The notes beneath the pieces are model-generated. The model was given only the letters and a program-made list of their open reading frames with translations. It was not told the DNA's origin and made no database searches. From an uncultured Tateyamaria sp. (GTDB lineage Bacteria > Pseudomonadota > Alphaproteobacteria > Rhodobacterales > Rhodobacteraceae), in contig NZ_CANKXW010000002.1 of NCBI RefSeq assembly GCF_947487805.1, positions 186,001 to 250,000 on the forward strand: 64,000 nucleotides of DNA, written 5' to 3'. This document shows, one piece after another, positions 58,272 through 64,000 of this stretch. A program made the position numbers and the translations under genes. Every line of letters begins with the position of its first letter. Position 1 is the stretch's first letter.

Positions 58272-58334
58272 GAAGGGGTGCTTAATCCTTGTGCGTTTAG
58301 ACCGAGCTATATCACGGTTTGGTCCATCACAATG

Positions 58335-58357
58335 ACGCCAAACGCATTCACTGGCGT
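58335..58357. promoter_or_regulatory. inverted repeat in the dusB-ispD divergent gap
   Basis: ACGCCA (58335-58340) and TGGCGT (58352-58357) form a perfect inverted repeat with an 11-base spacer, 64 bases upstream of dusB. It could be an activator site for the ntr unit or ispD. The regulator is not known. Confidence 0.35.
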
Positions 58358-58456
58358 GGTTTAGCGCCTTTGCCTCATTTTTGTGCATTTGCGGCGTGCG
58401 ATGGACAGGCCGCGCCCGAGAGCCTAGACCGGGCGCATGGACAAGGGGATCTCGGG

Positions 58457-59122
58457 ATGAGCCGGGTTGCGGCGGTGATTGTGGCGGCGGGGCGTGGCCA
58501 GCGGGCGGGTGGTGACGTGCCCAAGCAGTGGCAAATGCTGGCCGGTGCGCCGGTGCTGTCGTGGACGCTGGAGGCGTTTGCGGCCCATCCCCGCGTGGCC
58601 GAAATCGTGCTGGTGGTGCATCCTGATGACGCCGCCCGCGCGGCACCGTTTGCGCGGGCGGGCGTGGTGCTGGCCCATGGGGCGGCGGACCGTGCGGGAT
58701 CCGTGCGCAGCGGGTTGGCGGCAATTGGTGCGGCGGATCACGTGTTGATCCATGATGTGGCCCGCCCGCTGGTGTCGGCGCGCACGATTGACGCGGTGAT
58801 CGACGCGCTGGGGACCCATGCGGGTGCGGCCCCTGCTTTGGCCGTGACGGATGCGCTCTGGACCGGGGCGGCGGGTGTGGTGACGGGCACGCAGGACCGG
58901 ACGGGCCTGTTTCGCGCGCAGACGCCGCAGGGGTTTCACCTGGAGGCGATCCGGGCGGCCCATGCGGCGCATCCCGGCGGGGCGGCGGACGATGTCGAGG
59001 TGGCGCGCGCCTTTGGTCTGGACGTCGCCATCGTTTCGGGGGACGAAGACAATCTGAAAATCACCATGCCCGGCGACTTTGACCGGGCCGAGCGGATCAT
59101 GCGGGGGCGGAATGGATATTAG
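58457..59122 (+). CDS. ispD: 2-C-methyl-D-erythritol 4-phosphate cytidylyltransferase
   Basis: The 222-residue enzyme makes CDP-methylerythritol in the non-mevalonate isoprenoid pathway. Motifs [49 protein letters not shown] and [10 protein letters not shown] are typical. AAGGGGAT precedes the ATG; earlier in-frame positions have no family match. ispF overlaps its last 11 bases, so the two consecutive-but-one pathway steps are coupled. Confidence 0.95.
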   Translation: MSRVAAVIVAAGRGQRAGGDVPKQWQMLAGAPVLSWTLEAFAAHPRVAEIVLVVHPDDAARAAPFARAGVVLAHGAADRAGSVRSGLAAIGAADHVLIHDVARPLVSARTIDAVIDALGTHAGAAPALAVTDALWTGAAGVVTGTQDRTGLFRAQTPQGFHLEAIRAAHAAHPGGAADDVEVARAFGLDVAIVSGDEDNLKITMPGDFDRAERIMRGRNGY

Positions 59123-59591
59123 GCTGGGAAACGGGTTTGACGTGCATGCCTTTGGCCCTGGAGACCACGTGACGCTGTGCGGCGTGGACGTGCCGCATGA
59201 CGCGGGCCTTGTGGGGCATTCGGATGCGGATGTGGGCATGCACACGGTGACGGATGCGATCTATGGCGCGCTGGCGCAGGGCGACATCGGCCAGCATTTC
59301 CCGCCCTCGGATCCGCAGTGGAAGGGGGCGGCGAGCGCCATCTTTCTGCGCCATGCGGTGGATCTTGCCGCGGAGATGGGGTTCGAGATCTGCAACGTCG
59401 ATTGCACGCTGATCTGCGAAAGCCCCAAGATCGGGCCACATGCCGCGCGGATGCGGGCGGTGATGGCCGAGCTGATGGGGCTGGATCCTGCGCGGGTGTC
59501 GGTCAAGGCCACGACGTCCGAACGGCTGGGGTTCACCGGGCGGGGCGAAGGCATTGCCTGCATCGCCACGGCCGCGCTGGTGAAGACATGA
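59112..59591 (+). CDS. ispF: 2-C-methyl-D-erythritol 2,4-cyclodiphosphate synthase
   Basis: The 159-residue trimeric zinc enzyme cyclises CDP-methylerythritol phosphate. Landmarks: GNGFDVHAF (metal-binding D-x-H), [37 protein letters not shown] and [17 protein letters not shown]. It starts inside the end of ispD, with ispD and ispF as separate proteins rather than the fused IspDF found in some alphaproteobacteria. pgpA starts within its stop codon. Confidence 0.96.
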   Translation: MDIRLGNGFDVHAFGPGDHVTLCGVDVPHDAGLVGHSDADVGMHTVTDAIYGALAQGDIGQHFPPSDPQWKGAASAIFLRHAVDLAAEMGFEICNVDCTLICESPKIGPHAARMRAVMAELMGLDPARVSVKATTSERLGFTGRGEGIACIATAALVKT

Positions 59592-60082
59592 TTGCCCAAA
59601 TGATAGGCACGGTCTGCGGCGTGGGGCATCTGCGCCCGGCCCCCGGCACGTGGGGGTCGCTGGCGGCGCTGCCGCTGGCCTGGGCGCTGCACCAGTTGGC
59701 GGGGTTCCCCGGTCTGGCCGTGGCCACCCTCGCCATTTTTGCCGCCGGGTGGTGGGCCACAGCGCGCATGACCGCGGGCAGTGACGACCACGACCCGTCG
59801 GAGATCGTGGTGGACGAAGTGGCGGGCCAGTGGATCGCGCTGGCCCCCCTGAGCTATGCCGCGTGGGACCGGGGGATCGAGGTGTTGGCGATGTGGCCGG
59901 GATGGATCGCGGCCTTTGTCCTTTTTCGCCTGTTCGACATCTGGAAACCGTGGCTGGTGGGAATGGCGGACCGGCGGGGGGATGCGTTGGGCGTGATGCT
60001 TGACGATGTGATCGCGGGCGTGTTCGCGGCCATCGGCGTGCTGGCGCTGGCCGCGCTGGCACACGGGGTGATCATGACATGA
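59588..60082 (+). CDS. pgpA: phosphatidylglycerophosphatase A
   Basis: The 164-residue inner-membrane enzyme dephosphorylates phosphatidylglycerophosphate to phosphatidylglycerol. The motif [17 protein letters not shown] near the N-terminus, the metal-site [17 protein letters not shown] and [12 protein letters not shown] are conserved, with several hydrophobic segments. Its ATG overlaps the ispF stop and its stop overlaps the next gene, so it is read as one unit with ispDF and cinA. Confidence 0.93.
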   Translation: MIAQMIGTVCGVGHLRPAPGTWGSLAALPLAWALHQLAGFPGLAVATLAIFAAGWWATARMTAGSDDHDPSEIVVDEVAGQWIALAPLSYAAWDRGIEVLAMWPGWIAAFVLFRLFDIWKPWLVGMADRRGDALGVMLDDVIAGVFAAIGVLALAALAHGVIMT

Positions 60083-60555
60083 GCCTTGCCCGCGATATCG
60101 TTGAAATCGCAACACAAACGGGCCGCATGATCGCCACCGCAGAAAGCTGTACCGGGGGCATGGTCGCGGCCACGCTGACCGACATTCCCGGCGCGTCCGC
60201 GGCGGTGGAACGGGGGTTTGTCACCTATACCAACGGGGCCAAGACCGAGATGCTGGGCGTGCGCCCCGACACGCTGGCCGCCCATGGTGCGGTGAGCGAG
60301 GAGGTCGCCGCCGAGATGGCGCAGGGCGCCCTGGCCCATGCCCCTGTCTGGATCGCCGTTTCCATCACCGGGATCGCGGGGCCCGGCGGGTCGGAGTTCA
60401 AGCCCGAGGGGCGGGTCTGTTTCGGCATCGCCACGGCGCATCACGTCGCCACCGAAACCGTGGAGTTCGGCGCACGGGGCCGCAGCGAGGTGCGGGCGGC
60501 GGCGCGGGATCATGCGCTGCGCTTGCTGCTGGACGGGCTGCGCCGCGATCCCTAA
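60079..60555 (+). CDS. CinA C-terminal domain protein (nicotinamide-nucleotide amidase, PncC-type)
   Basis: The 158-residue protein is the stand-alone CinA C-terminal domain, with ATAESCTGGMVAATLTDIPGAS, FVTYTNGAKTEMLGV and SITGIAGPGGS. PncC-type proteins hydrolyse nicotinamide mononucleotide to nicotinate mononucleotide, recycling pyridine nucleotides. The N-terminal MoCF domain of full CinA is absent, as in many bacteria. It overlaps pgpA by 4 bases. Confidence 0.92.
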   Translation: MSLARDIVEIATQTGRMIATAESCTGGMVAATLTDIPGASAAVERGFVTYTNGAKTEMLGVRPDTLAAHGAVSEEVAAEMAQGALAHAPVWIAVSITGIAGPGGSEFKPEGRVCFGIATAHHVATETVEFGARGRSEVRAAARDHALRLLLDGLRRDP

Positions 60556-60615
60556 ACCGCCCGCCATTTAATCAAAGCGTCTAAATTCATGCCTGATTAA
60601 TGTGCAGTATGTATT

Positions 60616-60636
60616 TTGCGCAATTAAAGGGCGCAA
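60616..60636. promoter_or_regulatory. inverted repeat upstream of amtB, candidate nitrogen-control site
   Basis: TTGCGC (60616-60621) and GCGCAA (60631-60636) form a perfect inverted repeat with a 9-base spacer, 77 bases upstream of the amtB start. The half-sites recall NtrC dyads, but the spacing is wider than in enteric sites. Confidence 0.4.
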
Positions 60637-60712
60637 CAAACCGTCATTGCTTCTTTTTTCCGCAGGCGCACTCCGCCAAAGCCCCTCGCACATAAAAATT
60701 CCGGAGGGGACA

Positions 60713-61894
60713 ATGAACGGAGCCGATACAGCCTGGATCATCGTGGCGACCGCCTTGGTGCTGATGATGACTTTGCCGGGCCTTGCGCTGTTTTACGGGG
60801 GGCTTGTACGCGCCCGCAACGTGTTGAGCGTTTTCATGCACTGCTATGCCATCGCCTGTCTGATGAGCATTCTGTGGTTCGTCGCGGGGTATTCGATCGC
60901 CTTTGGCGGCGGCACCTCGGGCTACTGGGGTGGTCTGGACAAGCTGCTGCTGAGCGGTGTGACGGCGGACAGCCTGTCGGGCACCCTGCCAGAAGTGCTG
61001 TTTTTCGCGTTTCAGATGACATTTGCGATCATCACGCCCGCGCTGATCGTGGGCGCATATGTGGAGCGGATCGGCTTTGGCTTTGTCCTGCTGTTCTCGG
61101 GGCTGTGGATGCTCTTGTGCTATGCGCCGGTGGTGCATTGGGTCTGGGGCGGCGGGATGCTGGCCGATGGCGGCATCTTTGGCGAGACGGGCGTGCGCGA
61201 TTTTGCGGGCGGCATCGTGGTGCACGAGACCGCAGGTATCGCGGCCCTCGTGCTGGCCGTGTTCCTGCGCCCGCGCAAGAACCAGACCACGCCGCCGCAC
61301 AATCCCGGCATGGTGATGATGGGGGCCGCGTTGCTGTGGGTCGGTTGGTTCGGCTTTAACGGCGGTTCGCAGCTGGCCGCCGATGGCGGTGCCGCGATGG
61401 CGCTGACGGTCACGCATATCTCGGCGGCGATGGCGTCGCTGACCTGGGCGCTGTGGGAAAAGATCAAGTTCGGCAAGGCGAGCCTTGTGGGCATGGTCAC
61501 CGGCACGATTGCGGGGCTTGCATCGATCACGCCCGCGTCGGGTTTTGTCGGGCCGGTCGAGGCGCTGATCATCGGGGCGGTTGCCGGTGTGTTGTGTCAG
61601 GAGGCGGTGAACCTGATCCGCAACGCGCTGAAGATCGACGACACGCTGGATGTGTTCGCGGTCCACGGTGTGGGCGGTATCTTTGGCACGATCATGATCG
61701 CGGTCTTTGGTGCGGGCGCTTGGGCCGCGCAGCTGGGGTCACTGGTGATTGTCGGCGTCTACACGGTTGTGGTGTCGGTGGTTCTGGTGTTCGTCGTGCG
61801 TCTGATCACGCCCTTGCGCGTGGATGCGGACACCGAGGAACAGGGCCTTGACCTGATCGTGCACGGCGAACGTGCCTATGACGTCAGCAGCTGA
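60713..61894 (+). CDS. amtB: ammonium transporter AmtB family
   Basis: The 393-residue inner-membrane channel has eleven hydrophobic segments and the conserved pore residues: FAGGIVVHETAGIAALV and FAVHGVGGIFGTI provide the twin histidines, and ADTAWIIVATALVLMMTLPGLALFYGG starts the first helices. It admits ammonium. No signal peptide is apparent. There is no glnK gene upstream, so it is a stand-alone copy, as Rhodobacter AmtY is. GGAGGGGAC before the ATG is a very strong ribosome-binding site. Its 3' end overlaps the MmgE/PrpD gene by 19 bases. Confidence 0.94.
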   Translation: MNGADTAWIIVATALVLMMTLPGLALFYGGLVRARNVLSVFMHCYAIACLMSILWFVAGYSIAFGGGTSGYWGGLDKLLLSGVTADSLSGTLPEVLFFAFQMTFAIITPALIVGAYVERIGFGFVLLFSGLWMLLCYAPVVHWVWGGGMLADGGIFGETGVRDFAGGIVVHETAGIAALVLAVFLRPRKNQTTPPHNPGMVMMGAALLWVGWFGFNGGSQLAADGGAAMALTVTHISAAMASLTWALWEKIKFGKASLVGMVTGTIAGLASITPASGFVGPVEALIIGAVAGVLCQEAVNLIRNALKIDDTLDVFAVHGVGGIFGTIMIAVFGAGAWAAQLGSLVIVGVYTVVVSVVLVFVVRLITPLRVDADTEEQGLDLIVHGERAYDVSS

Positions 61895-63105
61895 GCAAAC
61901 GTATCGCGGTCACCGGTGGTGATCGCGGCCCACAGATCATCCGCCCGTGCGCCCACCAGCGCGCGGGCTTTTTGCTGGATTCGGGTTTTGCGCGCGTCAA
62001 GCGGCAGGGCGGCGTCGAGGTCGTGGTCAAAGCGTTGGCCGTCGACGATCACGCGGGCCTGCATTTCCGTCAGGCTGTCGTCGCCCTGCACGCTCACGCG
62101 GGCGCGGTAGGCGACAAGGTTGCGATCACGCGCGCAGGCATCGGAAAAAGCCGCGATATCGCCGGTGTCGTGCCCGTGTGCCGCCATGGCGATCACCTGG
62201 CGATAGGAGAATTTGGCCCCCAGCCCCGTGTCGGGGTCGGGTTGGTTGCAGACGGTCAGCCAGCGGGGGTGTGTGTGCACGCTGATGTGCTGCGCCTGTG
62301 CCAACGGGGCGTCGCGCAGCGCCTCGAGGCAGGCGTGCAGCCCATGGCAGCAGGCATGGAACTTGTGGCTGACGCGCGGCATGCGCCAGTCGAAGGCGAC
62401 CGTGGCCCCTGCCCCGTGGTGGGTATCGCCAAAGCCGTGCAGCCCGTCATCGGGCGCGGTCATGCCCGCCTGCGCCCAGTGCGCGGCCTCTACGCCCGTG
62501 CGTGCCGCAAGGCCCGCGTTCAGCGGTTTGCCCATGGTGCCGAATTGCGATTTCAGGCCCGAAGCCATGGTGGCACAGAGGCCAAGTGCCGCGCGGGTTC
62601 GGGCCGGGGTCAGGCCCAGCAGCCGTGCCGCGCTGACCGTGGCCCCGAAGGCGCCTGCGGTTGCGGTCTGGTGAAAGCCGATCTGGTAATGCGCCCGGCC
62701 CAGCCAGAGCCCGGCGGCGATCGATGCCTCCGCGCCCACCAGGGCTGCGTCGATGATGGCGTCCAGCGGGGCGTTTTGCGCCTCGCCCACGGCGAGGGCC
62801 GCGGCGCAGACCACGACGGACGGATGGCCGATATGGTCAAAATGCGTATCGTCATAGTCGAGCGCGTGGGACAGGGTTCCGTTGACCAGCGCCGCCTCGG
62901 CTGCCGTGCTGCACGCGCCGTCAAACCGCGTGGCGGGGCCTTGGGTGGTGAGCGTGGCGGACCAGCCGTCGAAGGCCCCCTCCGCCCGCCCGGCGATCCC
63001 GCAGGCCGCCCAGTCCAGCAGCGACAGCCGCATGATGTCGCGCGCGGTCGCGTCGGGCGTGGCCGTGGCATAGCGGATCAGCAGTGCGGTGATGTCGGTG
63101 GCCAT
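61876..63105 (-). CDS. MmgE/PrpD family protein
   Basis: The 409-residue cytoplasmic protein shows the MmgE/PrpD pattern: LLDWAACGIAG, LVNGTLSHALDYDDTHFDHIGHPS, GFHQTATAGAFGATVSAA and LKSQFGTMGKPLNAG. Members include 2-methylcitrate dehydratase and cis-aconitate decarboxylase; no methylcitrate-cycle genes are nearby, so the substrate is unknown. It starts 5 bases after the stop of the COQ10-like gene and is likely cotranscribed with it. Its end overlaps that of amtB. Confidence 0.88.
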   Translation of the reverse strand: MATDITALLIRYATATPDATARDIMRLSLLDWAACGIAGRAEGAFDGWSATLTTQGPATRFDGACSTAAEAALVNGTLSHALDYDDTHFDHIGHPSVVVCAAALAVGEAQNAPLDAIIDAALVGAEASIAAGLWLGRAHYQIGFHQTATAGAFGATVSAARLLGLTPARTRAALGLCATMASGLKSQFGTMGKPLNAGLAARTGVEAAHWAQAGMTAPDDGLHGFGDTHHGAGATVAFDWRMPRVSHKFHACCHGLHACLEALRDAPLAQAQHISVHTHPRWLTVCNQPDPDTGLGAKFSYRQVIAMAAHGHDTGDIAAFSDACARDRNLVAYRARVSVQGDDSLTEMQARVIVDGQRFDHDLDAALPLDARKTRIQQKARALVGARADDLWAAITTGDRDTFAQLLTS

Positions 63106-63110
63106 CGTGG

Positions 63111-63554
63111 TCAGCCGTAGAGAGCGGCGGCGCGGCGTTCAAAGGCGCGCACGATACGCTGCATCGCCTCGTTGAAGACCACGCCGATGATGCCCTGGAG
63201 GATCGCGTTCCGGAATTCGAAATCGACAAAGAACGATACCTCGCAGCCGCCCTCGGCGGGGGCAAAGGACCAGTTGGATTTCATGTAGCGGAAGGGGCCG
63301 TCGAGGTACTCGGTGTCGATCCGGTGCGCGTCGGGCCAGAGCACCACGCGGCTGCCGAAGCGTTCGCGGAACACCTTGAAGCTGATCACCAGGTCCGCCT
63401 CCATCACCTCGTGATCGCCTTGGGGGCTGACATTGCGCACGCGCGCGGCCGCGCACCACGGCAGAAATTCGGGATACGATCCCACATCCGCCACAAGGTC
63501 GTACATTTGCTGGGCGGTATAGGGCAGGAAGCGGGTTTCGGAATGGGTGGGCAT
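63111..63554 (-). CDS. COQ10/START-domain ubiquinone-binding protein
   Basis: The 147-residue protein has the RatA/COQ10 pattern: [26 protein letters not shown] at the start, then [19 protein letters not shown] and [25 protein letters not shown]10 proteins bind ubiquinone and aid respiration; E. coli RatA was also described as a toxin, but the metabolic role is likelier here. The ATG at 63554 has GAGG about 14 bases upstream. It is divergent from hpt. Confidence 0.88.
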   Translation of the reverse strand: MPTHSETRFLPYTAQQMYDLVADVGSYPEFLPWCAAARVRNVSPQGDHEVMEADLVISFKVFRERFGSRVVLWPDAHRIDTEYLDGPFRYMKSNWSFAPAEGGCEVSFFVDFEFRNAILQGIIGVVFNEAMQRIVRAFERRAAALYG

Positions 63555-63630
63555 TGCGCTAGAAAGAACCTCGGGCCATGTGTTGCCTGAGGATGTGTCG
63601 CGAACGGCGCGTGAAATCAAGGGGATGGGC

Positions 63631-64000
63631 ATGGCAGAGCGTCCATATGTCATAGATCGGATGATCTCGGCCAAGGCAATCGCGGCGCGGATCGAGGCGC
63701 TCTGCGGGGAGATCCAGACCGAATTTGCGGGCACTGACAAACTGGTTGTGGTGGGGCTCTTGCGGGGGTCTTTCGTTTTCATCGCCGATCTGGTGCGCGA
63801 GCTGGACCTGCCCATCGAGGTCGATTTCCTCGAGGCGTCGTCCTATGGCGATGGCATGGAGTCGAGCCGGGAAGTGCGCATTCTCAAGGACCTGCGCGGC
63901 GCCATCGAGGGGCGCGACGTGCTGGTGGTCGAGGATATCGTGGACACCGGCTACACCATGCACCACGTGATCCGCCTGCTGGAAGGGCGCAGCCCGGCCA
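63631..64000 (+). CDS. hpt: hypoxanthine phosphoribosyltransferase, 3' truncated by window
   Basis: I translated 123 residues from the ATG at 63631 ([20 protein letters not shown]) to the window edge, where the frame is still open. The PRPP-binding loop [12 protein letters not shown] and the [16 protein letters not shown] segment identify a purine salvage phosphoribosyltransferase that makes IMP or GMP from the base and PRPP. AAGGGG lies just before the start; an ATG two codons upstream (63625) is possible. About 50-60 C-terminal residues should lie beyond the window. Confidence 0.93.
   Translation, partial: MAERPYVIDRMISAKAIAARIEALCGEIQTEFAGTDKLVVVGLLRGSFVFIADLVRELDLPIEVDFLEASSYGDGMESSREVRILKDLRGAIEGRDVLVVEDIVDTGYTMHHVIRLLEGRSPA

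Overview
The window looks like core chromosome of a marine alphaproteobacterium of the Roseobacter group (Rhodobacteraceae sensu lato). I infer this from high GC, from a dusB-ntrB-ntrC-ntrY-ntrX...trkA-trkH-hfq-hflX block, a Usg protein, a zwf-pgl-pgi Entner-Doudoroff block, a cysteine-free HemB, and an NtrC that lacks the sigma-54 contact loop, as in Rhodobacter. I see no integrase, transposase, phage gene, CRISPR array or rRNA. One tRNA (Gly, CCC anticodon) is present.

Layout. 1-2158: the end of a RamA-like ASKHA protein of corrinoid one-carbon metabolism, overlapped by a SAM methyltransferase. 2204-6344: tRNA-Gly, a small nitrate/nitrite transporter (NrtS), a sulfatase/phosphonate-monoesterase-like hydrolase and a Tat-exported PhoX phosphatase. 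6403-11875 (minus): an acyl-CoA ligase resembling DmdB, then pgi, pgl and zwf behind a perfect 16-bp palindrome. 12066-16324: an orphan radical SAM protein, usg, gyrA and its terminator. 16334-20156 (minus): small exported protein, M32 carboxypeptidase, heme A synthase, RNA methyltransferase. 20289-25570: degenerate ThiE-like protein, HupE-like and DUF4198 genes with interlocked start codons, the pseudouridine catabolic pair psuK-psuG, DUF502 protein. 25580-27619 (minus): patatin, 3-hydroxybutyrate dehydrogenase, and a regulatory-looking non-coding stretch (27416-27719, about 300 bp) with an mRNA-leader hairpin and a candidate small RNA. 27720-34744: orphan YejA-type binding protein, aquaporin, small unknown protein, XRE-cupin regulator, CoA ligase, FrnE-like protein, MFS transporter. 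34741-41680: mfd, a membrane protein, hemB, a SYLF lipoprotein, a hairpin-rich convergent gap and a beta-hydroxyacid dehydrogenase. 41802-44856: penicillin-acylase-family hydrolase and RluE. 44865-58271 (minus): hflX, hfq, trkH, trkA, ntrX, ntrY, ntrC, ntrB and dusB, broken between trkA and ntrX by two plus-strand genes. 58457-64000: ispD-ispF-pgpA-cinA(C-terminal)-amtB, then MmgE/PrpD and COQ10-like genes on the minus strand, and the start of hpt.

How it fits together. Nitrogen control is the strongest theme: NtrB/NtrC and NtrY/NtrX sit with DusB, TrkAH potassium uptake and Hfq, while AmtB and NrtS are transporters for ammonium and nitrate/nitrite. Phosphorus and sulfur scavenging (PhoX, sulfatase-like enzyme, DmdB-like ligase) and storage carbon use (BdhA, zwf block) fit a marine heterotroph.

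Most novel-looking signals: (i) a minus-strand small RNA candidate at 27507-27583 with its own promoter and intrinsic terminator; (ii) a hairpin in the bdhA leader whose closing arm is the Shine-Dalgarno sequence; (iii) a 24-nt motif present twice, near the thiE-like gene and at the rluE start; (iv) the repeat and hairpin cluster at 40607-40802; (v) GAFTGA-less NtrC and NtrX. All of this was read by eye; no database search was run.
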